A DNA stretch of 64,000 nt from assembly GCA_904063045.1 (NCBI GenBank), contig CAJFCJ010000019.1:2858684-2922683 (forward strand), in the 5' to 3' direction. Both the position numbers and the translations under genes were made by a program. Position 1 is the first letter of the stretch. Each line of letters begins with the position of its first letter. Of this stretch, positions 1-12,215 are shown in pieces. The stretch is from Dimorphilus gyrociliatus. Its lineage: Eukaryota > Annelida > Polychaeta > Dinophilidae. The notes under the pieces are model-generated. The model did no database searches. It was given only the letters and a program-made list of their open reading frames with translations, and had not been told where the DNA came from.

Positions 1-103
1 AAAACGGCGTCGGTGTATGCTGCGAAAACGAACCGTTTGTTTTTTTCCTTAATACTTTCATATTAAAACGGGGCTATGGCACCGTTTACAGTTGCAGTTG
101 CAG

Positions 104-3100
104 TTTCAACGCAGTCGAGCGGCCAGTTATGCTCATGCTGCCGATTCCCTAGGCCTTCAACTTCCGGACGCAATAAAAAGAGCGTCAATTTGTTCTACTA
201 GCGGAGCAACGGATAGCAATACCAGCACATTGGAGCAATTGCTTACCTACCCGATGCATCAGGTTTTCTATTCGTTGTACAAAAATATCAAGCCCTTGAT
301 GTTTCACTATCCCTCCTTTTATTCTTTCTTTACGCTTTCACGCACCTATGCCGCACTTTCGATGAATTCAATAATTCCTGGTTGTACTATTACAACAATA
401 CATAGTTTTTAGAGAGCATTCAAATAGTTGTAGAGGCAAACGAATTTTTTCTCCTTCCTCCTTTAGATTCCCAGATACATCATTACAATCCACGAACTAC
501 TAGCTCACACGCCGCACGATCATGTGGAACGTAAGAGCTTGGAGTACGCCCAGGGCAAGCTGGAAGAGTTGTCACAAATCATGCAGGATGAAGTTAGTGA
601 AACGGAGAATATCCGAAAGAACTTGGCAATTGAAAGGATGATTGTCGAAGGGTGCGATATTCTTCTAGATGTCAATCAAACGTTTGTTCGTCAAGGGACA
701 CTTATTCAAGTTATAAACGAACCCCGCAAGAATAGTAGAACCCGTCTTGGTTCTTTCTCTTCAACATTTAAAGAGTCTAAGAAAGAAGCTGTGAGACAAG
801 TCTTCTTGTTTACTAATCATATGCTTTTGACAACCAGAGGATCGTCAGGACGCTTACATTTAGCAAAGAATGAAGACATCTCATCGTGGAAAAAAGTGAT
901 AAGGGATTCTGGCGGGAAGACTTACGGAAAAATTTCATTATCCGATTGCACGCTAGTAGAAGATACGAGTTCGGATACGTTCTACTACGACGAAGAGGAT
1001 TATAGCAATGTTCGAGCTGGAGATAGCCTTCTCCCCACAGCCGCCCAACAAGATAAAGCCGACTACAACGGATTAGATTTTCGATTAATTGTTGACAATC
1101 GTACTCAAAATGGTCAACCTTGGCTCATAACTCTAGTGGCAAACAGTGTTCAAGAGAAGGCTGCATGGTGTTCTGACATATCGAGCTGCATTGAAAACCT
1201 ACATTATTCCGATCTTCTGCAAACCTCAATGGCTGAAACATCGGCTGTTACGATGCCTCAACAAGTACGCTCTGATCCTAAACTCTTCCGAGACGATATT
1301 GACATCAAGTTCTCGAGAACGCTCAATTCGTGTAAAGTACCACAAATTCGGCACGCGACCGTCGAGAGATTATTAGATCGTTTGACTGATCTGCGCTTCT
1401 TGTCAATCGATTTTCTTAACACCTTTCTACTAACTTATAGAGTGTTTACGTCAGGCACTGATGTAATTTGCGCTCTTCGAAAGGTTTATCATTCACCTAT
1501 AGAGAACGCTAAAGTTCCTATAACAACAGATGAGAAATGCGGACATGATGTAACGCACAGACACTCGTTCGATCATGAAATGCTTAGAAACGCAGCAGGG
1601 AGTCCACCCTCCAATTTTCATGGACGTCTTGCTCCCAAAGATAATAAACTACTCATTAAACCACAAGCCGAAAAGGTTCGTCGCATTTCAACGGGCGGTT
1701 TGCGTATTGAAGTGACGGGCGAAAAGCAAAAGATTGATGTTTCCGGAGCTAGTTCGTTTACTCGGTATGACCGAGCCGATTCAATAGAAGAGGTCGATGA
1801 ACCCCCTGCCTTGTATATACCAACTAAGGCAAAGTTGGCACCGATAGCTAGCTGCGAAACGTTAAGTGATCAAATTCAAAAAACCCCCGAACGTGCATCA
1901 AGTAGTGGGGACGATGACGATGATGACGATGACAAGGAAACCTTAATGCCTCTTGCTGTTCTCAGTAGACGAACTGCCGTTCGATTTTCAACAACCCCAC
2001 CAGGAGAGAGTTCAACTGATCCAGAAGAACCGAAAATATTGAAAACAGTCCGTCGTGCTACGAGTCCTTGCACAAGTATTCCACCTCCAATTATTCAACA
2101 GAAAAGGGCTTCTTCACCGCAAATTATCGCGACTAGATCACCTGTGGGAAGCCCAAAAACGAAACGCCCTCCGTCTCCAATTTCTTACTCTTTCTCTTCC
2201 CCAAATATGATTCCTGGTATAAAGCACTCAACTGACACTTTCTCTCCAAGAACAAGCTTTGCTTGTCCACCGTCTGATGGTTCTCCGCCGACGGCCAGAG
2301 CAGGAGCTGTCGTTACTTCTTCAAGGGCATCAAAACGCCGTTCAAGTAGCACTGCAGCAACAGCGGCCTTTGCTGCAGCCACGGCTGCTTCTTCTACTCC
2401 TCCAGACGTTCATCGACCTTCTCAATTGTCAAATGAGCTCAAAGTGGAAAGATTGCATAAAAAGCGAGAGTCAGTGTTGAATACGGCTGCAACAATGCGT
2501 GTTCTAAATGTTATACGTCACTGGGTGAGCAAATTCTGGCAGGACTTAGAGCACGATGATGTATTACGTAAAGAGGTTCAAGATCTCTTAGAGGAAATGG
2601 TTTGTAACACCTCGTTACTACCCGCCGAACACAAAGCTGCCGCCTCTATATTGAAGATGTGTACCCAAGAACAGGCAAACTCTATTAAAATTGACTTGAA
2701 CTCTCTTTTAGCACCTCCGTTGCAGCCGACCAAAGATTCTTTTGAATCATTATCTGCTCTAGATATTGCCGAACAAATGACCTTCCTTGATCATAAAATC
2801 TTCGTGTCTATTCGTTCTATGGAGTTGCTCAGTCAGGCTTGGATGAAGGACAAGGAAAAAGCTCCGCATGTCCTACTAGTATCAAAACGTTTTAATGATA
2901 TGAGCCGATTAGTCGTATCTGAAATTGTATCGAGGACAAGCATGCAGGAGCGTGTAGCATGTATTGAAAAATGGGCTGCTATCGGCGATATTTGTAGGTG
3001 CATGCATAATTATAATGGCGTTTTACAAATTTGTGCTGCACTCGTCAATTCGAGCGTCTATAGATTGAAAAAGACATGGGATCGAATTCCTAAACCTACT

Positions 3101-3523
3101 AAAGGAGTTGTAGAAAAGCTTCAAAATCTCGTCTCGTCTGAAGGCAGATTTAAAAATATGCGTGATGCTCTGCACCGATCTGACCCACCCTGCATACCTT
3201 ATTTGGGAATGTACTTAACAGATTTGTCCTTTATTGAAGAAGGAACACCGAACAAAACTGAAGAGGGTTTAGTCAATTTCTCTAAAATGAGAATGATCGC
3301 TCATGTGATCAGGGAAATTCAACAGTTCCAAAATACTCCCTACCGTATCGAACATCATAAACGTGTAACAAATTACATCCTGGATACGTCGAAACTCCTA
3401 GATGATGATTCAACCTACAAAGCGTCTCTCGCTATCGAACCTCGTCAGGCGCGTATTTCGGTAAACGCTCAAACAGCTTTTTCACATCGGCCGTCTCTCG
3501 GCGACGTTCTTTCGCCCCGCTAA
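104..3523 (+). CDS. RasGRF: Ras-specific guanine nucleotide-releasing factor, RasGRF1/2 family (3' part; gene enters from left edge)
   Basis: RasGRF proteins exchange GDP for GTP on Ras (CDC25 domain) and Rac (DH domain) downstream of calcium/calmodulin. Two exons are visible: about 104..262 (preceded by a TTGCAG acceptor, ending in TYPMHQ) and 467..3523, joined in phase 0 over a 204-base intron. The join restores the DH-domain end [24 protein letters not shown]. Then follow a PH domain (to about 1200), the REM/RasGEF-N region starting at VERLLDRLTDLRFLSIDFLNTF (split here: VERLLDRLTDLRF, about 1360), a long low-complexity linker with an eight-Asp run (about 1909-1935) and an Ala-rich stretch that RasGRFs share, and the CDC25 catalytic domain with EKWAAIGDICRCMHNYN and PYLGMYLTDLSFIEEGTPN. 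The N-terminal PH, IQ and most of DH lie outside the window. The open reading frame starting at 524 is not the true start, because coding continues upstream. About 3 kb in one exon is unusual beside the neighbours' short exons. Confidence 0.95.
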
Positions 3524-3694
3524 ACGTGTTTTTTGCTCATACGAACGTTCAAGAAATATATACTAAAAACAGTATGTATAAACATATAAATATTTTCTTC
3601 TTTTTTCCCCGTACAGCGTTAGTTTTTTTTCGACAAATTCTTCGATTCTTCCTATCAAATATATCTGCAAGCGTTTCATTATTATGTTCTTTTT

Positions 3695-4812
3695 TTATAC
3701 TAGTAAAATAGACCCCGGTAACGACAGCCCGCCACTTCCGGCGGAACCGTCTGGTCGTGGTGTACTAATGTGAAGCGAACGTCCAGCTCTGGCAGAATCA
3801 ATGCCATGCCTCCTAGCAACCGGATCGGCATTTTCGTGAGCTGGTTGCAGAGGTGGAGAGGCGACAATCGACGTTTTCTGTCGGTGCTCCTCATCGACAG
3901 ATGGCGTTGGCGGAGCGTTGCTCATTAAATCTTCCAGTTGCTGATTGTTTAAAGTAAATAGAGTGTCTGCAGCATCAATCTCTTGCCTTTGTCTAATTGC
4001 GCGCTGGTGACGGGGGTTATACGGATTGAGTGGTCGTTGATTTCGATTTGGAGCCACTGTTGCAGGCAACGGTTCGGGGGAATCTAAAAACATATCTGCG
4101 CGGAGAACTAGGGGTGCTTCTTGTAAAACAATAATAGGAGCCGCTGGTGCTTCACCCATTCCCAAAGCATTTCTAGTTGTTGCTCCTCCGTTTCCTGAAA
4201 CCACAGTTGTTGTCATGGTAACGCTACGAGCCGTTTGGGAGGTGCGACGTTCCGAGTCCAAACATTCGTTTGACGTTTTAATAAAGCATATTCCCCAATA
4301 AATGGACCATACCCAACCGAGAAAAAGTAAAAGAGTTGTCACAAGTTGCAATAAAGCTACCCAAGTGTTAACCCACACTACATGACTCTTTTCTCCGTTT
4401 ACTGTACGTACTTTAGCTCCGCAAATTGCAGTCAAACCGGAAATGAAAGTGCCTGTTGAAAATCGATATCAATCAATTATTCACCAACTCCTGTAGTGTT
4501 TTCAGTTTGGTCGTGAAAGCAATATATATTTTTTTTACCTAATCCTGGACAAATGACGTTGAGAACTGCACAAAAAATAGCAATGGGTTTTGACATAATC
4601 GGGATAGAGTCCCTTAAATTTGTATCTTTCGAAACGTGCTGAACCTCTATCGTTCTGTGTATAAACAAAGTGCTGTCCCTATGTCTATTCATACCAGTAG
4701 GTTTATATCCTGGCATTACTGGCTTACCATATCCCTCTTTACGAAACGTTCGAGGTGTAGCGGTAATTGAACGGGGGCTGTACAAACTCGGAGTAGGTGT
4801 TACAGTATCCAT
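3695..4812 (-). CDS. stum: Stum / SPEC3-family membrane protein
   Basis: Two exons on the minus strand: 4812..4539 and 4452..3695. They join in phase 1 across an 86-base intron (GGATTAG|GTAAAA ... CAACAG|GCACTT). The join recreates the family signature DSIPIMSKPIAIFC...NVICPGLGTFISGL. The second hydrophobic block is WVNTWVALLQLVTTLLLFLG followed by WVWSIYWGICF. Vertebrate STUM and Drosophila Stum share this two-segment core; fly Stum is needed for mechanical sensing in joint proprioceptors. The about 90-residue N-terminus and the long, disordered Pro/Arg-rich C-terminus (about 170 residues after the last membrane segment) are not conserved features I recognise. The gene is tail-to-tail with RasGRF, with 171 bases between the stops. 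I chose ATG 4812 because it opens the frame that runs into the core; an upstream exon cannot be excluded. Confidence 0.88.
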
Positions 4813-5720
4813 ATTTGAAGACTCTGCTAAGAGGGTTTAACTCAGTAACGCCAATATTATTTCTAACTGCGTTACTAAACGCTTCAATAGCTGGTGGGTC
4901 GTGAGCGTTCAATACAAGGCTTGATTTGGGTTGCATTCTATTCGTTCAATCTATATTTATTAGAAACAACCTGAAGACACCTCAGCTAATTATAAGAGTA
5001 TGTTACTTGACAACCTCAATTCGATCAGTCGATAATTACATCTCTTAAAGCGCTCGAGGATTTTATGTTGATAGTCGGTTCATGATGAAAGTGAGACCGT
5101 TCGTTAAACTATCGTGGGAAATAAGACAACGATGAAATGTGCGAAACTAGGCATTTTACATCACGATAGTATAGACTCATGGGAAACAGTATATTTGATT
5201 AGATACAATTTTCCATTGTTTGTGCATCTGCATAACAAAAATATGAAATTATTTACCAGAGAATAAAAGCCAAGATATTACCTAACCATATTATTTTAAA
5301 CCTTTTTTACCCCTTATTCTCTATTATATTACGCCAACAAGTGCTGTATATATTACGAACGTGATTGTTCTAATTTACCACAATAGATGGCGCTATCTAT
5401 AGGACCCTACAATTTTTTTATTACATAAAACAACCCGCGAAATACGATCATTTTCTTTTAAATATCTAAAAAGCGGCCGCTTTTTTTTTAGATATGACGG
5501 CACAGCAAAGGTCATGTTAGATCTTTGTAATAGATATGGCTGTTCATCGAGATTATTTAAGCGATACGTCAATTTAACGAACCGAAATAAGAAAAAAATA
5601 AATAGTTCGGGATTATCTTTTTATTATGAAGCAGAGCGTTATCAGTTAAATGAAAATGCTAATGCTTCTTTATCTTCGGTGTAATTTATAGTACACAATT
5701 TTTCCTACACTATCAAGCCA
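4813..5720. other. Intergenic, Stum promoter side
   Basis: No gene is recognised. The stretch is AT-rich. It contains the CTCF-like element at 5394-5404 and a NotI-like GCGGCCGC palindrome at 5473-5480 followed by a T run. It should hold the Stum promoter (reading leftward) and upstream sequence of the tRNA. Confidence 0.5.
5394..5404 (+). promoter_or_regulatory. CTCF-like element
   Basis: TAGATGGCGCT preceded by CCACAA. It matches the bilaterian CTCF core (YAGRKGGCGC) and is one of about eleven such intergenic sites in the window. Binding is inferred. Confidence 0.45.
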
Positions 5721-5793
5721 GCCTCGATGGCGCAGTAGGCAGCGCGTGAGTCTCATAATCTCAAGGTCGTGAGTTCGATCCTCACTCGGGGCA
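5721..5793 (+). tRNA. tRNA-Met(CAU), elongator type
   Basis: A 73-base cloverleaf without intron. The acceptor stem GCCTCGA pairs with TCGGGGC and is followed by discriminator A. The D arm is GCGC AGTAGGCA GCGC. The anticodon loop CTCATAA carries CAT. The T arm is GTGAG TTCGATC CTCAC. Both internal pol III promoter boxes are present (A box TGGCGCAGTAGG, B box AGTTCGATCC). The sequence follows the metazoan elongator Met tRNA pattern (initiator would begin AGC and carry a different T loop). Flanking GCCAG and CTGGC extend the acceptor stem in the DNA. Confidence 0.95.
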
Positions 5794-5807
5794 GAGCTGG
5801 CATTAAC

Positions 5808-5824
5808 TTTTTCTATTTTTTTTT
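5808..5824 (+). terminator. RNA polymerase III T-run terminator
   Basis: Two T runs (five, then nine T) start 15 bases after the tRNA 3' end, as expected for pol III termination. Confidence 0.75.
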
Positions 5825-5966
5825 AATTTATAAAAGGCCTAGTGTTTTTGTTACGATTTACTTTTCGTTTTGTATAAGACTATTGCAACCTATCCCAAAA
5901 GAAATAGAGATTACAAAGCAAAGGGTAAATGACAAAAAGGATTTTTAAAGTAAATACTCTGGCGGG

Positions 5967-5976
5967 AGAGGGCGCT
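5967..5976 (+). promoter_or_regulatory. CTCF-like element
   Basis: AGAGGGCGCT in a GGGAGAGGGCGCTATC context, 174 bases downstream of the tRNA. Confidence 0.4.
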
Positions 5977-6764
5977 ATCTTTAAAAACTAGAGAAAGTAT
6001 TTGTAAAAGGGAGGGACGTGAATAAAAAAAAACGCTTGAAAGAAGAAAAATAGCGTTTTGAATGACATCTGGGTTGAGTAAGTGGTAATTCACGAAAGAA
6101 TACTTATCCACTTCACGCTCGACTACTCTACATTACTTTTAGAGAAATATACCGTTTTCTCTTATTAAAAACATGTGTGAAAGTGAATGTCGGCATTCTT
6201 GTAAACTGGCTGCTGAAATGGCCCGGAAAAAGTGGGCTCTTCGCTTGGAGAATTGAAAAGCAACCTTGATTGACTTATTTAGTGTCTATAAGGTTGCGTA
6301 ATCAATAGGAAGAGTCAGAGAGATCGTTTGATCTTTTCCTAAGTCAACAAGAGGTCTTTGTAAGCGGTTTATTCCTCTAAACGGTTCATTTACGCTGTCG
6401 TAATCTTTCGAGAGAAAGGTAACGTTCCGTGAGTGTTCGTAGGACGACAGTCGTCGAAAGAGAGTCGTACTGGGCATAATTACGGACAACTTGCGTCACT
6501 CGAACGTTTGACGTTGATGAGTTGTTCGGCGTGTGTCCAACGCCTGCCTTTGATCTTGAGCCGACGTTTTAGTTTAAAAAAATATTTCTTACTAAACCCT
6601 TAGGCCTAACATGAAAATCGAGAGATCCGTATCTGGTTTGTGTCAAACATAAAAATCGCTTCCGTTCGTCCTCTCGTTAACCGTCGACACGCTCCACTCT
6701 TATCTCGTCGACCAGGCCGTTATCGTGAGGCACACCATAAATCTTTATTAACGCCTATAGGAGG

Positions 6765-6778
6765 CCCCCTTCGGGGGG
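6765..6778 (+). other. cUUCGg tetraloop hairpin
   Basis: Five C, TTCG, five G: if transcribed on the plus strand this forms a five-pair GC stem closed by an exceptionally stable UUCG tetraloop. It is isolated in an AT-rich intergenic stretch. Its function is unknown; it could be part of an unannotated structured RNA. Confidence 0.5.
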
Positions 6779-7613
6779 TGTCAAATATTCAAATATAACC
6801 GTTGTTGTTGTTGTGCTGTTCAGTTGAGTTGCACAGGAATAGACTGTTCATTTAATACCTTACAATTTTTTACGTCTGCTATAATACTACTTGAGACTAA
6901 GTTGAATTTAACAATTTCTTTTCACGTACGAGCTAAGCGGATCATCATTCTTTTCGCCGTTCAAACATCTGTACGCAAACAATCAATTCAGTTGGAAACT
7001 CGACGCGTAATACTCTAATATATATTAAAAACACATAGGAAGAAGCGCGCGCCTTGAACGCGTATTCCATCTACAATTACAACAGAATCGTTAAACTTTA
7101 ACCTCAGTCTGCGAATCATCTACAGAACCGATTTAAAAGTGTGAGAAAAAGAAAGGAAATAAGAGTGATGCGAAATTAATGAAATGTTTACTTTTAACCG
7201 ACCATTGTTATTTGTTACATATTTGCCTCGCCCAGTTTGAACCGATATAAGCCATAACCCTTACCAATATAGCATGTACTATGTATAGTGAATGGGGCGT
7301 GTGTTGCGTAATTGTATACATCGGAAATGTATAACCTCAACCCTTTAACAAATTCCTTCTCTATGCAGGAAAACATTGAAATTATATTTAAAATGCAATC
7401 AGTACCCTGTACGTGGGGGCACTGGTTATTTAAAAACTAATTATGAACCCAAATAACAGGAATAATGTAGGAATAATTATGCATTGTAGGTGCTGAAGCT
7501 CCCCCTGGCGTTGAATTGTCGAATTCTTGATTAGCACGTGTCAGTAAGCGCGCAGATCGAGAAGGGTGAACAGTACCATCATTTTCTTCTCTATTTCGAA
7601 TTAGATTTTCTCA

Positions 7614-10600
7614 ATGATGCAGAAAACAGGTAAGTCTTTTTTTACTTTTTAATTTCGCTTTTTATATTTTAGTCGATTTGACATTTACCGTTAAAAGATT
7701 CGAATATATACTTTAATGCGACTTTTACCTTATCTTTAGTTTTTATAGTCAAATCGCGTGAGCGCAGTAGAATAAAAGGGATTGGTCATTTTCCTTACAG
7801 AAAATAGTAAATCTACTTAAATCTTATGAAAACTTTTGACTCTGTTGAACTATATTTAGGATATAATATATTCAATTAAGCAATATAAATCTCAGTCGTA
7901 ATATGATCGTTTAACTTCTCTTAATGAAGTTTTAATAGTAGAATTACGACCGTTCAAGTTTTGCATATTGTGTAACTGTAAGTAATATATTATGGGCAAT
8001 AAAAATGTTGGCTAAGAATAGGGAAAGAGAGAGGAGGCCTATAAAGTTGTATAAACTATAAAAGCGAATAGAAGAACAAATTAGACATTTAATTTGACAT
8101 AGATGTACGAGGATGGTCGATTCTAGAATATGATAAGCCCTAACCGTCTATGCTATAAGTATATACCATCTGTGCTAGACCAGCAGTTTAGCTAAATGTT
8201 CGTTCGTTTGGCTTTCTAACGAAGCGTAAACGAGGTAAATAATATAGGCCGAGCCATGTTTTCATTGTCGTCATATCGCTAATGGAACTGTCGTGGAGGG
8301 TCGAAGGAGCTTGGTCTCGTATTAGCCCGTCGGACGTTTCCGTGACATAACTTTCGGCTTTTCGTTTACTCATCTCATCTTTCGGTCGAAAACCTTTTGA
8401 ATGCCGATTATATGTGCATGACCGACACCTTATCATAATAACAGACCTCTCGGAGCATCTACTTTCAATTACTGGCGCCGCATCAAAGCTCCGAAAATTA
8501 CAGTCTCCTTAACAATTCATCTCTGAATTGTTGACTTTGTACCATCGCCCTGAAGCAGTTTAGGCCTAGGAAAGTAATTCCCGTTAGACTTAAGGCGTGA
8601 ATGTCTAAGAAAGTCCGGAATTGAAAAATAGTGAAAAAAATGACAGATGGAATACGCCTGCATAACTCAACACTTGCAAACCTACGGGGGGGGAAGAGGT
8701 TTTGAAATTCGTCCTATACTACTTTTTCCCTTCGCGCCTAGACCTATTCAATGGAGTGTTAGTCGAGTAGAAAGAGATAGAATCGAAGCTAATTAAGTTT
8801 AATTTTTTGAATCGGGACTTTTTACTGGCAAGATAGTAATTAGTCGACTTGGCATCGGTCAATTTTGACGGACAACCACAGCTGCATGCATTTAAACCGT
8901 TACGTATGACTAATAATTTATACTCGTTTTTCTCTCTACAGGATTCGTTCCCCAACTCAACACCGACGTCTCTTACATGCATAACGTCACGGTACGTTTA
9001 CTTTCCTTTAACATAGCCAAGTAAAATAAACAGACCTTCGACGCGCAATAAATACTTGAGATAAATTGTTTTTGCTACATGAAAATAAAGGGAAAGGGCA
9101 GTCGATGGCAGAAATGAAAAGATAAGGCATAAATAAAAACAGAGGCAAGATGTCTCGTATTTCGTTGTCCGTTAAGCTAACATCCGATAAGGACAATGGG
9201 CTAAAAAGAAATGATTTGACAAATGATAATAGGCAGAGTTCCTTTAACTCCGACTAATCAGGCAAAAACTTTTTTCTTTAATAACAGGTTATCTTGAGGA
9301 AGATGTCCACTTACGGATTCACACTGTATGGTTCTAGTCCGGCGAGAGTCGGTCAAGTGGAACGAGGTAAGTTTCACGTTCATTCGCACCTGCGCTACTT
9401 CACCACTTAATTTGCGTCCGATCGCTTTCCCACGAGTCCAGGCGACAAAAGATGCTTTGTAAATGCCGACAAACGCCAGTTTGTTATTTTCGTCGCCCTA
9501 GATAAAGCGCTTGTCTATGGCCCGCGCTTCCGCTCCTAACAACAATAAATAGTTGCAATCTAAAATTTGAGTCGCACGACTGACAGTTTATTTATTCAAA
9601 CTACTGTCTTCTTCAGGTGGCAGTGCCGACGCTGCGGGCTTAGAAGCGGGCGACTGCATAGTTTCCGTAAACGGCCGCAATGTTTCGAGGTCATCAGCTA
9701 CCAGCGTCGCTATTCTTATAAAGTGAGTAACCTTTATTTTTTATTTACCCTCCAACCTCGCCCTTTTTCGCTTTTGAATTTATCTGTCTGACCGATAAGA
9801 CATGGGATTGACAAGTAATTAACGTATTTAGTCGAAAACGTAATCGACTGACCTCTTCTACTTCTTCCGCTATCGGCGGGTAAAAACAAATACATGAGTA
9901 ATATTTTGTAATACATTACACAGGCAAGCTGGAGATAAATTGACATTGGACATCCGCCGTCGAACTATGTCGAAAAGCGTCGAACAAGCTTCGGAAAGTG
10001 GAATAGGCACGGACCATTCTTCACAGGTAAACGCCTCGAATAAACCGGGTGACATTAAACTGTGACGTCAGAAACGAGTACACCATAAGCATATTAAGCG
10101 TACGCGAACCCGCTATTTTACTATCTCTTACTTCCTGCTTTAGCAAAGTTTATCGCTAGTTGATTAATCGTAATAGAATGTAAGAGGAAGCGATTAAATA
10201 CTGAACGACGCGAGCGAACAATAGGTAACCTGTAGGTAGACTGCAGATGCGAAAGAATTTGATTGCGAGTGTGTAACAAATTGAATAATGGACATTTGAG
10301 ATGTCAGTCGTCATTCATCAAACGCCTTGCCAATCGTAATTACAACGTTTTATACAGAATGAACAGCCCGTTGCGAGCTGTTATAATACCGAAAACATTT
10401 TTTCTTTAATTAACCCTTTGTGTTATTTTATTCAGGACATTTCTAGTGAAGAGCAAACGGCCGCCGACCGACTTTTTGATTGCATAGCAAAATTCGCAAA
10501 CCAGATGGTGATTGGTAGGAAGCAGTTTGTGGAAAGTTTGAAAGATGAAGCGTTTATGGATGAAAAGGAACATTCTCAACTGTTTGTAAATATTGAGCAG

Positions 10601-11984
10601 GTAACGTATACCATGAGAATAAGCTTTCTTTTTTCGACTACTATTTACTTTCGACTTCTTAATGTACAGGTGACGACTGTAAGCGAGAAAGTGTACAATG
10701 AAATGAAAACCAACAGTATAGCAACCGTCCTTGCCGACAATTGCTCTAAAATGCGTTCAGTCTACGCACGCTACTGCAAAAATGTTCGCCACGCAATGAC
10801 AATTGCGAGCAAATTAAAGAGACGTCGTTGTGTCTACATGTTTCTTAAGAACAACGATTGTGGCATGTCAATTTTCACTTTCCTTCAATTACCAGTTCAA
10901 CACGTCAGGGACCTTATCTTGTATTCTTTCGAATTTTTAAAAACTTTAAAGAGTGATGAGGAACGACAAACCTTAGTCGCAGCACTCAAAGGTAAATATT
11001 CTAAAGATGCAATTAATCGGCAACTGTAAAAACACAACCTTGTTTTTCCAAGCAACTTTTTTTCTCGCCAATCCTAATGATTTTTGTTGTTTTCATTCTG
11101 CAGAGTTACGGAAGATTTGTGAAGAAGTCAGCCAGAGTCCATCTGCTGAAACCCGTAGTCTATCATCATCCTGCAGTAGTATTGACAGCGAAGTTGCAAA
11201 ATTACAGAATAGGTTGAGCGTTCCAAGCTGTATTGGTGAGGTACGTAAAATTTTAAAATCTTCACTCTATACAATGGACAGGAACAAACCAATAAATAAT
11301 TTTAACATAAATAAACAGGACTTGGATATTGCTAAACCTGGTCAGTTTATTGTGTATACGGGCGACTTACTTCAAGTGGACGCACGTGGATACGAACAAC
11401 AGGTGCGTTTTCGCTAGTACAGTTATTAATATAAAATATATGGCATATATATGGCATAGATGTATGATCTCGAGTGTTTATTTTTATGTAGTCATGTCTA
11501 GATGGGTACAATATATTACATTTATTATGTTTTTTTAAACAGAGACATGTCATCCTCTTGAATAATATGATACTAGTGACGATAGCCAGGAATGACAGAA
11601 TCGTTGTTGTCTGCCCCCCAATAAAGTTTCCCAATATTGGGAAGGTTAATTTCTCAAGATCGCAACGTAAGTACTTGGAATGCATTTCCAATTAATTTAC
11701 CCCAATTAATTTTTTGCTTTCCCACTCCAGCTGAATTCACAATTACCTACTCGGTACCGACAACAGATGGAGCCAGTACAGAATTAGTACATTTCGTTGC
11801 GCCCTCTATGGAAAAGTTGCACGCCTGGAGAAGCATCTTGGAGCATAGGTTGCAGCGCCAACTACCGGCTGTAAGCTGTAGCCTAGAAGAGTGCTGTGAA
11901 TCAGATTGTTGCCTATGTAGTGATGAGGAATGTTCCAGTTCAATAAGCGGTGAAGAATCTGTGTTTGTCAGCAGCTGGATTTAA
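7614..11984 (+). CDS. PDZ-DH-PH Rho guanine nucleotide exchange factor
   Basis: Eleven exons joined by consistent phase: 7614..7629, 8942..8991, 9288..9366, 9617..9722, 9924..10026, 10436..10600, 10670..10991, 11104..11240, 11319..11402, 11543..11666, 11731..11984; 479 residues. A PDZ domain lies near the N-terminus (VILRKMSTYGFTLYGSSPAR, then GLEAGDCIVSVNGRNV), with GFTL in the carboxylate-binding loop position. It is followed by a divergent DH domain (SEEQTAADRLFDCIAKFANQ to ELRKICEEVS) and a PH domain (GQFIVYTGDLLQV to HAWRSILEHRL). The tail is unusually cysteine-rich (eight Cys within about 20 residues). It should activate a Rho-family GTPase near a membrane or junction partner held by the PDZ domain. 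ARHGEF11/12, PREX and TIAM also combine PDZ with DH-PH but are much longer and differently ordered, so I give no gene symbol. The first coding exon is only 16 bases and is followed by a 1.3 kb intron. Confidence 0.85.
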
Positions 11985-12209
11985 AGAAATTGTGAGAAAT
12001 TTCAAACTGTTTAGTGCCAATTCGAAAATCGTTTCTTTGTTTATACAAAATCTTCTTCATTCATACTTTTCTTATGACTAGTTTATTTCTTGTTGATTTG
12101 CGGTTACGTATCATATTTATTGATATTCTTCAATACAGTAAACTGTAACTTTGCAGTATATTTATAAATCATTCGGAGAAAATGATATAAAGTGAACACG
12201 TAACGAGAA

Positions 12210-12215
12210 AATAAA
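12210..12215 (+). terminator. Polyadenylation signal, RhoGEF gene
   Basis: AATAAA about 225 bases after the stop codon at 11984. Confidence 0.5.

Larger units (their letters stand above)
5825..7613. other. Intergenic / 5' region of the RhoGEF gene
   Basis: No confident gene. It holds a CTCF-like AGAGGGCGCT at 5967-5976, a very stable CCCCC-TTCG-GGGGG hairpin at 6765-6778, a GTT repeat near 6800, and the presumed promoter and 5'UTR of the gene starting at 7614. Short open frames at 6173-6256 (+) and 6286-6489 (-) have no recognisable homology. Confidence 0.5.

Noticed and set aside
524-526. GTG as start of the RasGRF protein
   Set aside because: The frame is open upstream to the acceptor at 466 and encodes conserved DH residues.
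6173-6256. 27-codon Cys/Lys-rich open frame MCESECRHSCKLAAEM
   Set aside because: Too short; no supporting signal.
6286-6489. 67-codon open frame on the minus strand
   Set aside because: Ordinary composition but no family, splice or promoter support; too short to claim.
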